Source of the DNA: Acanthococcus lagerstroemiae
Taxonomy: Eukaryota; Arthropoda; Insecta; Hemiptera; Eriococcidae
Direction: 5' to 3'
Assembly (NCBI GenBank): GCA_031841125.1
Contig: CM063110.1
Location: forward strand, 54,721,946 to 54,785,945
DNA length: 64,000 nt
Shown: piece after piece, positions 12,001 through 24,396 of the stretch
Position numbering within the stretch: position 1 is the stretch's first letter
Layout: each line of letters starts with the position of its first letter
The notes under the pieces: generated by a model
The model's database searches: none
Told to the model about the DNA's origin: nothing
Seen by the model: only the letters and a program-made list of their open reading frames with translations
Program-made: the position numbers and the translations under genes

Positions 12001-13395
12001 CCTCGGCGTTTGAAAAATCCTGGTAAATCACCTGAAAGCAAGGTTTTCAAAAATGAATTCCAACTTTCATAGTTTAAAAAAGCAAAATAAGTTTTTTAAA
12101 TTTTGGGTTTATAATGCGATTTTGCACGTTTACACCTTCACATCGGGCGCCTCTGCTCCATCGTTGCTCAATTCAATTACAAGATATAGCAAAAATTTGA
12201 TCCTGGTTTCAGAGCCGGTGCAAGGGCCCAGTCATTTTTCATTCGGCAATTTTGACAAATTCTTGCCCAGTTCGGCCAAATTTTGGAAACTGATGTTTCT
12301 TTTACCCACCGATTTCACAATTTTTCTTTTTTACATACTGAATGAAAAATCTCATCGATTTTGACAAAATTGTTATTTGGTTACACCTGAGAAAAATTCG
12401 GAAAAAAGCATTTTAAAAATTTCTGTTTGGCAATTCGGCATTTTTATAATCCACCCCCCCCCCCCCCTATAAAAATTGCTCAAATCGTCGCTGTCAGGTT
12501 TGCAAAATTAGCTATCTAGTCAACACGTGGAAATCTCAAGAACAAATCCATATTTCGCAAAACAGTTTTACAGGCATACGTGTGAGATGTACTAAAATGT
12601 TTTCTGTACGTTTCGTTGAAATTGTAGAGTTTGATGGCAGGAAGTGTCATGTTTTGTTTGAACATTGGAATGGAATGACCCAGTTACAATAATCGATAGT
12701 TGCGTTTCAACTACAAAAAATTTGAAGAGAAAAATGAAAAAATACAAAATTTTCCGAAAGATATGTGTTTTTACAGACTAAACTCATTCCATTGGAATCA
12801 TCTTTTTTATCGATCTTTCAGCGATGATTTGAAATGGAAGCCTGGATGGCCATTTTCATCGAAATTGGTACGCACTGTTTTGCCCCAAAATTATTTATAA
12901 GGGTCATCCTTTCCAGGAACTATCACTTATGTTTCTGTAGGAAATGATTAACTAATTTAGCTATTACGGGTGGGCCATGCCAATGAAAAGTATTTTCGTA
13001 TCAAAAATATGAACTTACTTCGCACGAACTCGATTCTTTGTGTGTGTTGTGGAACAAGCGTTGAATTTGGAATGAAAAGAACAACTGTTGTAACGAAGGT
13101 TCTCTATTATTTTGCTAGAATGGCTTTTTTGTCCGAGCCGTGTTCTATGTATAATGGTAGGTGAAGTGTGCATCACGCTCTACTTTCGATAAGGGCCTCA
13201 CATTAAAGGAAAAATTACACCACAATGAAAGAATAATTTATGGGTTTTGATAAGTGTCACATATTATTTTTAAAAAGAATAGAAACGACACCGCATAAAT
13301 TACTAACTTGACTTGTATTAATAATAATAAGAGAAACAACATAATAATTGACAACAACAATAGGAAAAAGATAAAAATGTGTAATTGTGACACGT
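12001..13395. other. Intergenic, nothing recognised
   Basis: AT-rich DNA with a poly-C run near 12453. Short open frames have no recognisable domain. No RNA gene or terminal repeat was found. Confidence 0.4.
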
Positions 13396-14290
13396 AGGGT
13401 AAGGTAGGGTAATCTAAAGTAATGTAGGGTAAGTTGGTTACCCTCTTCCCCCAGCACCCACCGCTACCACCAGGGCGGGGGCTCACCAGGCCGGACTGGG
13501 ATTCGCAGCTGGAAATTACAGCCTGTGAGCGGAGAGTAGCACAGGATCGGATCAGAGGAAAGAGGAAAGCACCGAGGCCGGACGGCATACCTAGCTTGGC
13601 CTGGGAACTGATTCACTCGCTGAGGCCGGAATGGCTATACATACACCTGCGTCACTAGATGTCTTGAAGAGAACCATTTCCCTGCGATATGGAAGACAGC
13701 GAGGGCTGGTCCTGCTTCGCAAAGGCAATAAACCAGAGGGCTTGCCTTCCTCGTACCGCCCCCTATGTCTACTGGTTGACATAGGCAAGTTAATGCAGCG
13801 GGTTATTGCTCTGTGGGCAGAAGCGCACATACATGGCTTCTGAAGGTGGGCTGGCGAAATCCCAGTATGGATTTCGAGCGACTCGGTCGACCAATGACGC
13901 GATATTGTATGTGCAAAAGATCATCAACACCGTATGCAGCAAAAATGGTTTATGTGTAGCCGCTAGTCTCGATGTGGGGAACGCTTTCAATACACTGCCT
14001 TGGAGGCGTATCCTGAAAGCGATGGATGAGTGGGATCTCCCGGGGTACCTACAAGCGATCATCAAGAGCCACCTGGCAGGCAGAAAGATAGTGTATACAT
14101 ATAGACGCAGAAGGGATCGGTCTTAGGGCCCTTGTTGTGGAACATGTCTTTTGACCGGGTCCTGCGGCTCATACTTTCGAGTGAAGCCCAGGCCATCTGC
14201 TTTGCCAATGACACCCTTTTCTCCTTGTAGAGGGAAGATCGGAGCAGGAAGTTCGCAGCAGGTCCATACTCAACATTGTGGTAACCGAAA
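13396..14290 (+). mobile_element. R1-clade LINE relic, reverse-transcriptase part
   Basis: Preceded by a degenerate GTAGGGTAA repeat (13396-13440). The decayed reverse transcriptase is readable across several frames: KKAPRPDGIPSLAWE-type start, SSYRPLCLLVDIGKLMQRVI, SQYGFRATRSTNDAI, SLDVGNAFNTLPWRRIL, then GSVLGPLLWN and FANDTLFSL, where the FADD catalytic motif is altered to FAND. The order and wording match R1/LOA-type LINEs of arthropods. Frameshifts and stops make it non-functional. It ends abruptly after an EGRSEQEVRSRS-type segment around 14285. Confidence 0.75.
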
Positions 14291-15100
14291 CGTGAAGGCT
14301 CCTGGGTGAGAGGAGGACAGTTCGGTTTGGGAGAGGAACCACCTGTTAGGCCACGACTAGCTCTAGGGACCTACAGGGTATGGAGTCGGCACGAAAGGAC
14401 TTGACGATCCTGTGTTGGAGTTGCGACGTGGTAACTCAGGGTTGGATGAGTACCGGGTCGTTAGACTACCTCTGAGGTGAACCTTACACTGGCCCTCGAT
14501 GACTACTGGTACGAACACACACAAAGACAAACACACGGTTGAGTGGGAAAGTGAATATAATCTAACGAGTACTTACAGATATGGTACAAAACACAAAACA
14601 AAGAAGACGAGATTCGCGAAAGCGCGGAGGCGAGTTGACGGCGGAGAGCTTTCGTGTGGCCACGCGGCGTGTTCGGCTACGGGTCCTGGTTACAGGGGCA
14701 CAATTCTAAGTTCTCAAACGATCGGCAATTCGCGCGCGTACGGGCAGCTACGTAGCGTGTCCAACGTATATCGGCGAAAAAGTCTTAACTTTGGGGTTTT
14801 GAAGACCAAAAGTCGCAAAAAGCAAGATGATGGAGACCGGTTCGGAGATAGAACGAAAACCTTAACGGGACGGCAACCTCTTTAGACGAACGTCACGAAC
14901 CGAGTCCTCGCTGCCGCGTTTCCACGAACGGTCAACGGTGAGTTTTCCCCCTCTCTGGGGTAGGTCACAGAATTCACAGAAAAAGAGGAAAAAGTCGATC
15001 GAATCGAAGGAAAACAGCAGAACAAGTATTATCAGGTATGGACAGGTGAAAACAGGAATCAACATGTTAGGATAAATGAGAGAGCGAAACTCGCCAGCAT
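14291..15100. other. Unassigned segment between two R1 fragments
   Basis: GC-richer DNA separates the two R1 pieces. A 128-residue open frame (14499-14885) has no recognisable domain and is rich in basic residues. The coding sense of the first R1 fragment stops at its left edge, and the second fragment restarts with an overlapping part of the protein. Confidence 0.35.
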
Positions 15101-16200
15101 ATCTATCGCGTTATACAATGTCAATGCCTTGGCCATTCGGGAAAAGAGCGGAGCTCGGTCACCACAACATCGAGATGGTGTCTCGCTGTATGCCGGCGAA
15201 TGGTTTAGAGGTGGCTGCCCAGAATACAGAAGCCGTCCTTTTTCACGGGCGGAAAGGGGGCAGGCTACAGCCATTTGACCTTGCGGTGGTGAACCGGTAT
15301 CCCTACAGCCTCAGATGGTGTACCTGAGAATGGCGGCAGACAACGTGCTGTGTTGGAGCCCGTACAAAGGCAGAGAAAGCAGAGCGGACGCTGAGAGCGT
15401 TGCGTCAGCTTATGCCGAACCTTCGGGGGCCGAGTGAGAGTTGACGAAGACTGTATTCGACAGTAACCCACTCGGTTCTCCTCTATGGGACCCTCAGTTG
15501 GGAACCAATCGCGGTACTCCGTGCGAAAAGAGAAGATATAGGAAGGGTTCAGCTGGCTACGGCACTACGCATAATCTGCGCGTGTACTGACTCGAATGCC
15601 TCTTATTGATCTGAAGGCTGGTGGAGCGCTTTTCTTTATCAGCGCTGCCAGAAGTTCCCATCAGCTGATAGACAAAAGAAAGGTGAATAAAACTAAGAGA
15701 GAAGTCCGGTGGCAAGCAGTTCAAGAGTGGGTGGCTCGCCTCGAAGAGCCCACCCATGGTCGCTGGACAGTGAGGCTAGTACACGACCTCGATGCATAGC
15801 TTTCGCGGTGGCACGGTGAGCTGACGTACCATCTTACGCAAATGCTCACCGGGCAGGGGTGCTTCAGTGGTTATCTTAACTGTCGGAACAAGGTACCCAG
15901 CCAGTGCTCGCATTGTCCAGCAGAGGTCGATGACGCGCAGCATACCATCTTTTGCTACACTGCGTGGAACGACGCACGAGCAGCGCTCGAGGCGTCTGTC
16001 GGCAGCCACTTCACTCCCGAGATGATAGTTGAAGTGATGCTGGCTGGCCAGCAGAACTGGCCAGCGATGATCCAATTCGCCGGCGCAGTGATGCCGGCCA
16101 AGGAGGACGCCGAACGCGTGAGAGAGCGGACAGCATCCGCGCAGCTCACGCAATCCACGCAGCAGGTCTTGAGCGACGACTCTCCATAAGTAGGGAAGGC
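15100..16200 (+). mobile_element. R1-clade LINE relic, C-terminal part
   Basis: Readable pieces in order are ANGLEVAAQNTEAVLFHGR (start of the post-RT region) and, at 15842-16189, the C-terminal domain MLTGQGCFSGYLN with a zinc-knuckle motif CSHCPAEVDDAQHTIFC (C-x2-C-x8-H-x4-C). It ends with an acidic, Arg-rich tail (KEDAERVRERTAS). This arrangement is typical of R1-clade ORF2. Several frameshifts are present. Confidence 0.75.
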
Positions 16201-16429
16201 TCCTCCACCGGACAGTCGGCTCTGCAGCTGAAGCCCGGCGCCGTGTCCGAGTAGAATATCGAAAGGAGATATCAGGATGCGGCGGCTGTAAGGGCGAGGA
16301 CGGACAAGACGACGACAGTGGAATCGCGAAAAAAAAAGAGAGAGTGAGAGAGAAAGTAGGACATCTATTGGTAGATACTTTTTTACGGAGAGGAGTGGAC
16401 TCATCCTCCCACTATCATATTATATGATT

Positions 16430-18230
16430 AATCTTTTTGCGATGATTTGTGCTAAAATTTGGGATACGCATTTTCATAAAAATTGATACACCTCACGAGT
16501 TTGGGCAAACAGTTTTCTTTTTAATCAGTAGGTAATTTAAATAAAAAATATTAAAAAAAAAAGAAATCTTGATTTATGAATTTGTACCGATTGAGAGAAG
16601 TTTTTAGTGTAGAGGAAGACGCTCAGTGGAAATTATGATTTATGATTCTCGTTTCTGAAAGGAGTTATGAACCATTTAAACTGTCATTGAAGATGATGCT
16701 TATTAACAATAAGTATACTCGTATTAAAAATATAATATGATCTCACCTTTTGGGAATTCGTTTCTGTGTTCCTAGTAGCAGCTGGACAACTAAAATAAGA
16801 CAGTTCTGTAAGCACCTATACGGTTGGAGTACTTTTGAATAGGTTTAACTGGTATAGGTGCTTATTTCATACTGAAAAGCCTATTTTGTTGTAAAATTCT
16901 GCGGCCTCTCATCAAATGTTGTAAAACCACTTAAAAAGTAGAAATGATATTATGTGCTATCTTTTGAAACTGGCCTCTTAACCATGGTGTAGTTCCCATA
17001 TTTTTTATCATTTAGTTATACGTAAATATGATATTTGTTATTTCTTTTCATAGTGAAATTCTGCTGCCTATTAGCAACATTGAAACCCCGTGTCCTACTT
17101 TTGAAATGTTATTTCGCCTTTTTTTAGCTAATATATCAATTACTTTTGCCTTTGTACAGGTACGTTCTCATGTTATCGTTGAATTGCGTGTTACAAAATT
17201 TTCTATTAAATTTCACGAGTCCTAGCAGCAGTTGGTTATTTTGCTGAGAAAAACCTTGAGATTTATTTCTACGACCTTGTAAGCACGAAATGAGGCCAAT
17301 TTCTTTCACCTAAAAAACTTTTATCTTTTTGGCTGTAAGGTTTTTGAAATTCATTATCATCTTTACCAAATTATTTTGTTGTCGTGGCATTTTATTTCGT
17401 TTTTCCAACTCCTTTGGTGTACAACTCGAAGTGTTATATCTTACTGAGCATTGACGTCAATTTTCGTCGTTATTGGGTAATTATACACGTGTGTCCTCTG
17501 CTTAATTACTCATAATAGTTTTTGGAATTTTCCCAACACTTAGAAGCAGTCAAGTTTCTGAAATAAGGTGCTAATCTAGAGTGTTCTGCGTTTTTTGAAA
17601 ATATTATAGACCATGTTTAAGTATGACTTTATGGTTTTTCATAATCTACTGCTACCCAATTACTGTGTGTTATTGTACTCCTAATATGTGTCTGTTGAGC
17701 TGTTGGTACACGAACATTTATCTGCTCGTGCGTCATTTGAAGTAGTTCAAGGTAACGCGAGTTTCCGTTCTGAACTATGTTGAGGAAAAAAGTTCGAAAT
17801 TGGCAGTGATCCCTGAAGGCCAAGTGACACTGTCGGGGTGAAAAGTTTCCTTGGGAGGAAATGGGTATAATAATCAGCCGTTTTTCTCTTGCTTTATTTC
17901 GAACCCGGAATCGGGTCGGTGAGGAATCAGTGAGAATCTAAAGTGAACAAGGTCCAGTTATCAGGTGAAAGCATTTTTCATTTACATAGCAAAAACGTCC
18001 CCCAGTGTAGTTGAAGGTTTCACTTTTTAAAACTCTTCTGCGGCATAAAGTGTTGAACTCCTCTGTAGAAAGTCCCCCTTTTCGAAATACGTATCGTGAT
18101 GCTTATAACATCGTAAAATTATGAGTAAAATTATAATATTCATGTTATCAAATTTAGAATTGCCTGAAGAAAAATATAATTATAATACCTTAAGAGACAT
18201 GAGAAACAGTGCAGGGGTGGATACCGAGAG
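16430..18230. other. AT-rich intergenic stretch, nothing recognised
   Basis: No convincing exon, terminal repeat or RNA gene. Short open frames are low-complexity. Confidence 0.4.
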
Positions 18231-20200
18231 TTTTTGTTAGCTGGCTTACTAAAATGAGATTATTCCAGTAGATTTGCTTGAGACTCTTTAAAACTTCTTT
18301 AATATTCTTTAACATTCGTGAGGGTCATTTAAAACTATTTCAGCTGGACTGAGCCTTCTTGAGATGCTTCGAGTGTTCATTCAGATTCAGTAGTATAAGA
18401 CTATTCTAGGACTCTGTTTTAGACCTGTTTAGGACTCTGGACTAATTTAAGACTCTTCAAGACTTATCTAGACATATTGTAAACTGTTCAAAATACTTGA
18501 AGCTTTTCTTTAATGCCTTTTCAGTCTCGTTGAAAGAATTTTCGAATCTCTAATATTCTTCCAGATGCGTGTAAAACTCTTGAAAATTTCTGTAAACCTC
18601 TACTGAACTCATTTGACACTGCTCCAGGCGTGATTGAGATTCTTTGAGACTTGGGACTTCCATTCGAACTCGCTGAGACTTTTTCAAGACAATGTCAGAC
18701 TTGTGTAAAACTCTTTTAAACTTGATTTTAAAATTATTTAATGTTGATCCTTACGTGATCTGGACTCTTCCAGACAATTTGTATTTAGTACACTCCACCC
18801 TTTTTCAGGCTTATTCAGCATAAGACTATCTCGAAATCTTTTCTGAATTTTCTAAGACTATTTTAGGCTTGGTTGACACTTCTGGACGAATCTAGACACG
18901 CTGAAGACTCTTAAAGACTCTTTAGGACTTCATTAAATCTTGTTATGACTCTTTTAATACCTTTGACACTTATTTGAATTCCTTAAGACTGCTACTAAAC
19001 ATGACTCGATAGTTTGAACGTGTCTTCAGCGAGTCCGTGAAAGTTTCGAAGAATTCTGAGGGAGTCTTAAAGAAGCCTTGAGGTGCCCTGTCGCGTCTTC
19101 AGTGTGCCTGGAAGAGTTTTGAAGCGGGCTGAAATATGTCTGAAAATTCCGTGAAAACCTTAAAATAAATCTAAACGAATATGAAGAGTTTCAATCATGA
19201 TTTAACTTGTTAATCAGTTTGGTAGATTTGAAGGAATAGTCGCGAACTTATCTGGAAGTCTTGACGAACCTTGGATCTTAGAAATGTCTATAAGAATCTT
19301 AAAGCACGTAAAAAAGGCATTTGTTAGTCTTGAAGTCTTGGAAGAGTCGTACACAAATCTGTTACTTGTACACCAAAATGTAACTTCTCATGAAGTTACA
19401 CTATCTAATTGCCGAAATTCTCTGTTTTCGTTGCACCTTGAAAAGCATAAGCGGAATTTACAATTGCCCAGTGAACTGTCCTGTAGAATTGCTAATTTTA
19501 ATTTTGTAATTATTCAGACCCAACAGAACTTCCGCATAGGATCACCTGTAATTTACCACCACCCGAACTCTCTTTTAGAACTATGCACTCACTCTGACCC
19601 CAAGACTCAGAAATGCGATTGAAGGGTGTGTAACCTTAAATATTTCGAAATTTCGGTTATTGTTGCTAACGTGACTAGAAAGTCCGAAAGGGTCTTCAAC
19701 AAATACGGAGAAGTCTCGAAAAGTTCTAAGCGAGTCCTAACGAAGTCTTGAGGTGCCCTGACATGTCTTTCAGTTTGATTTTGAAAAAGTTAGAAACGTG
19801 TTTCCACACCATTCAGTGTTGAGGAACATAACAAGAAATCTTGAACCAGTCCGAGTGAGTCTTAATAGGTTTAGGTCAAGTTCGAACAAGTTTTTAAGAG
19901 GTCTATAAAAGTTTTAAAAATTCTTGGCGAGTCATAAAGATGTTTAGAAGAGTCTAGTACAGTGTAAATATATTTTGAAGAACCTTACAGAAATCTAAAC
20001 AAATCTAAAAGAATATTAAAAGTTTCAGTCAAGCTTAAAATTGTTGTGAATCAGTTTGGAAGAGTTTGAAAGGGGTAGTCGTAAACTAGTCTGGAAACCT
20101 TGACGAACCTTGGATCTTAGACGTGTCTAGAAGAATCTTGAAGCACCTAAAACATTTGGTAGTCTTAAAATCTTGGAAGAGTCGGTACACAAATCCGTTA
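18230..20200. repeat. Degenerate GACTCTT / AAGAGTC array with strand switch
   Basis: From about 18270 to 19000 the plus strand is filled with loosely spaced GACTCTT-like words (AGACTCTTTAA, GACTCTTCAAGACTT). After about 19020 the complementary sense dominates (GAGTCTTAAAG, GGAAGAGTC). Within the right half, 19230-19560 is repeated at about 20080-20380 with strong similarity (CTTGACGAACCTTGGATCTT, ACACCAAAATGTAACTTCTC). No coding content. Confidence 0.65.
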
Positions 20201-20397
20201 CTTGTACACCAAAATGTAACTTCTCATGCAGTTACACTATCTAATTGCAAAATTTCTCAGTTTTCGCTCCACCTTGAAAAGTATTAGTGCAGATTACAAC
20301 TGCCCGATGAACTTACCTTTAGAACTGCTAATTTTCGTTTACAATTATTTAGACACAACAGAACTTCCGCATAGAACGACCACTACCATCCAAACTC

Positions 20398-22191
20398 CAG
20401 GGTGGCCACTTGGTCATTTTCTCAATCTTAAGTCAAACTTTCAAACTCTCAACTGGAAATTCGGGTCCCATCCACGTCAGTTCCTCTAAATATATCAGCG
20501 TCGGAATGGTATCAGCTGTTTTGTTTCCTTCAACAAGTTTTGCAGTTACTCCTGATTATCAGCTCTTCTGTCGGAATGATACAACAACTAGAGCAGGAAT
20601 CCTGGGGGTGCTGAAAGTAGTTGCAAGTAATTTCAGTTTGCGACCCTGTGACGATATCACTTCTCTATTAAGCACCATGTTTTCCAAAACTCAAAAAGTA
20701 TAGACACCGTGACTTTGAATAAAACGAAAGCTCGGTACCTATAATGACAGGAGCTTGTGGTCCATATTTGTACAGGCGTTTAATCGACGATATTATGCTT
20801 ATTATTCTCTTCTGTATAATGAAACGTCTAATGTCGCTGATAAGAGAGAGTTACAAATTTGTGCAAGATTTTCACCTGAAAGTAAGAACAAGGTGATAGT
20901 TGCTCATTTAGAAACAATTTTCCTAGGCTCTGCTGCAGCTAAAGTCATTTTTCAATCCATTTGATCGGTTGGGGATAAGGTTCAGTTGTCGCTGAAAATT
21001 TTGTTAATGTTGGGCCCAGATGGTCTTAGTGTTGATAAATCAGTGTTCAGTTTATTCAGTGAGAATGCAAAAGTTATACATTCTAAAAAATCATTGAATA
21101 TTGGGACTTACGATGTACACAACGCCCATAATACCTTTTCTAAAGATCTGAATGAAATTGGCCGTGAAACTGCAGAATTTGTTAAAGCTTTGCGTTATTT
21201 TATTGATAAATGTCCTAATCGAAGAACAGATATCCGCATGATTCAAGAAAAATTGAAATCGCCACCTGTAAAAATACCGAAATGTATTTCAGTTCCCTGG
21301 TTGACTTTGAGAAACTCAGTAAAATAAAATTGAACCGAGTCGTGCAATTAGAGAATTGTTTTTGGGTTTCCTACCGAAAGAGAAGCCGTAACTATTAAAT
21401 AGCAGATTGCATATGAAGTAAACTCACAAAGCTGAATTGGAATTCCTGTTTACAGTTTCCCAGTTATTCACCAATATGACTGAAAGATTTCAATCATCCA
21501 GTGAAATATTGATACATATTTTGCATTCAGAAATGCATTCACCGTATGTAACACATCTTAATCGTATTATGAAATGATCTAACATTTCTTTTGTGAAGTT
21601 TGACGAATCCGAAGTGGAATTTTCACCTGTTATAGAAGCAGTTTTGCCTAAAAAAGGTGAACGTATGAACTTTCTACTATTAATGAAAGAGAAAAGTTGA
21701 GTATTTTGTTGTGTTGTCAAAAAAGTTACTTTAGCTTGGCAGAATATTTATACTTAAAACGCTCAAGTCAATCAGAAATTGCAGCTCTGAGGTTTTTATC
21801 ATGTTCCTATAATCAAAAAACGTTAAAAGTGATCCTAATTTTGCTTAAGATATTATTATCATAAATGTGTGTTATTAAAAAATGAGAACATTCTTGAAGA
21901 AGAAATGATTGGACTAGAGTATTTTGAAATATGAATCGGGGTTTGAAAAGTATTTTATTCTATTACATTATTTTTCAAATTCGTGCATAATATTCTCCCC
22001 CCCCCCTACTTTGAATTTTTTAATTATGATTTGAGCGTGCTTCGTGAGAAAGAATAATAATTAGAATTTTATCCCGGGAGTGTACGCAGCCCCACAAAAA
22101 CTGGTACCGAAGAGGGTAAAACTTTTGAGATTTTGGTCATTTTAGGTCACTTTTTCAATTTTCTGAAGGAAAAGTTTGAGTAGCCACCCTG
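20398..22191 (+). mobile_element. hAT-like DNA transposon relic with transposase remnants
   Basis: The ends are inverted: CAGGGTGGCCACTTGG at 20398 and the inverse of CAGGGTGGCTACTCAAAC at 22191. Inside, three plus-strand open pieces (20410-20703, 20755-20964, 20986-21327) and a further stretch to about 21720 resemble the central region of hAT-like transposase-derived proteins, including ETSNVADKRELQICARF, LETIFLGSAAA and LNIGTYDVHNAHNTF (usually GTC-LH-VHNAF). Stops between the pieces show decay. The 8-bp flanks do not match, so an exact insertion boundary is not proven. Confidence 0.55.
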
Positions 22192-22479
22192 AAAGATTTA
22201 TACTCTGTCTTCATAACTCATTCTTTGTCATCTCAATGTTCTAATGTGCCATATTTTTATTTGTTTCAGGTGAGTGTCGATTTCTTGATAATGTTATGCC
22301 TACGGCTGAGAAATGAACAATGCATTTGTAAGTACCTAAGAATATAAGTACCTTCTCGGAGCATTCCTGATGAAAATATTTCCTTCTGGGAAGGATCATT
22401 GTCGTCTTTTCCCTTTCCTTACATGCCCGTTCGATCCGAAACAAACAAGTCAAGAATTTAGATACGCCTTACAACGATC

Positions 22480-23555
22480 TGAGGAAGCCTGAAAGAGTTT
22501 TGAAGAGTTTGTTGCGGTCTCGTAAAACTTGAAAGTGTCTCATAGAGTATTATAGAGTCTGAGTGAGGCTTACGGCTCTTTACTCCAGTTTGAAAGTGGC
22601 TCATTTATGAGCCGACTCTAGTTCGAGGGTCTGAGAAACTAAGATGGGGTAAATAGATGAAAGAAGGGAGGCGAATAAGCCTCATAAACGATATAACTCT
22701 GTGGACTGGTAAACTAGCTGAAGAAGAAAATTATTATCTTCGTAAGGTCTTCGCATCTGTGTTAAAAAGTAATTACTCTGAACGGGGCCAACTTGAACCC
22801 CATTTTGAGTAGTTCTAATCCAAATACAAGAAAATTGCTCATGGCCTTTTTTATGGAAAATTAGTGTACAATCTAATAGTAGCTTAAGAGGCCAAGTTTC
22901 ATGGGAAATTGAAAAAAGGTGAAAAATTTCTTATATAATCTGTACTGAACTTGATTTTATGAACACCCTGTCGAACCGACTCCAACATTTTTTTTCTATG
23001 GTTATCACAATTGCCTTCTACTATAACCTATTCGTATCATTTTTCTGTCCATCCCCAGTTGTGAGAAGCATCAATCAGCCCCTTAGAAAGGAAAAGTATG
23101 TAAGCGTATTTATATTGTGTCAGGGTAGGTTGCCTACTTACCAGATGGAAGGGGATTATTGCAAAAGAGACATCCTGTATAAATAGCTCTATTTTTAACG
23201 GGGCTAGATAGGTCTTATGTGTGGTGGGAGCTGAGTCCCTCCTTTGCCAAGTTCACTTGTGGGCTTATCAAATTTAGAAGTGTTACATTACATAGTTCGA
23301 ATAAAGCTAGCAAGGTCCAGAATGGTTCTGGACGAAATTAGAGAAAGTCTTACTGCATTAGAAAAAAGTTAGAGTGAGTCTTGGAAGAGTTTTACACCAT
23401 TTTGAAAGAAACTGAAAACGGCTCAATGACTTTTAAATCAGTCTAGAAAACTTGTACAGCGTTTTGAGTTTGGTAGCATCATGAGTGTCTGGAGGAGTTT
23501 TAAGCTACACTGAGTCTTGCAGCGTATTATTAAAGTTTGATACAGTCTTGAGTTG

Positions 23556-23587
<32 letters not shown>

Positions 23588-23785
23588 TTCTCCCTTGTTG
23601 AATATTTGAGTTTTGAGTTGAACGTGCTTCATGGAAAAGAATAATAAATTGAATTTTGTTCCGATTGGGTACGCAGCCTCACAAAAATTGGTACCTAAGA
23701 GGCTAACACTCATAAAATGTTGGTAGTTTTAGACCACTTTTCAATTTTGTGAGGAAAAGTTTGAGTGGCTACCTGGAAACCTTTT
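22480..23785. repeat. Repeat mixture: AAGAGTC words, (TC)n and second hAT right end
   Basis: AAGAGTTTTGAAGAG-like words recur at 22480-22570 and 23290-23540. A TC microsatellite lies at about 23558-23594. The stretch 23610-23785 is a second, diverged copy of the right end of the upstream hAT-like element (22020-22195): both contain AATAATAA, GTACGCAGCC and AAAAGTTTGAGT. About 700 bp between these holds nothing recognised. Confidence 0.5.
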
Positions 23786-23811
23786 TTTAGAATTATCCAG
23801 TTACTACTTTG

Positions 23812-23892
23812 GAACTACTTAACACTTCGGAACTACATAACACTTCGGAACTACATAACACTTCGGAACTACATAACACTTCGGAACTACAT
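23812..23892 (+). repeat. 18-bp minisatellite, about 4.5 copies
   Basis: The unit GGAACTACATAACACTTC repeats in tandem; the first unit differs slightly (CTTAACACTTC). Copies are otherwise identical, which indicates recent expansion. Confidence 0.85.
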
Positions 23893-24396
23893 ATTCTTTA
23901 GTATAATCCTGAAATGCACCCTAACCCTAACACTCAATAGTGAAAAAGGGTTTATACTTTCAAGTACCTATATCGAAAATTGAGTTATTTAAGTTGCTAA
24001 GTTCATTTGTGACCTCACTCCAACTGTAACTCAAATAACGTGAATATTGAAGTAACGATGTGTTGTCAAGGGCATCAAAAATACGGGTTGCGAGCCGTAT
24101 TCATTGTAGAAGTTATTTTGATTCTACACCCTAACCTGAGGGTTCTATAAGAACTGAAACATCAAACTAAACTCTGATTGCATGTAACTGGAATCCGAAT
24201 TGAAATCTCCACTGAAAAGAAGATTCAAGTGGTTAATGTTCCTAAAAAGGGCTTAACCGAGTGAGCTTTAAGACGTTTTTACAAAAATTATAGTCATTCG
24301 ATTATGAGAAATCATATTTGATTGCAGTATACAACACTATTAAACAACCATCTGTAGCAGGAGGCTGTGATAGTTTCATTTGAAATCAGCTGTCCT

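Noticed and set aside
23918..23935. Telomeric CCCTAA repeat
   Set aside because: Only two adjacent partial units are present; too short to mean anything.
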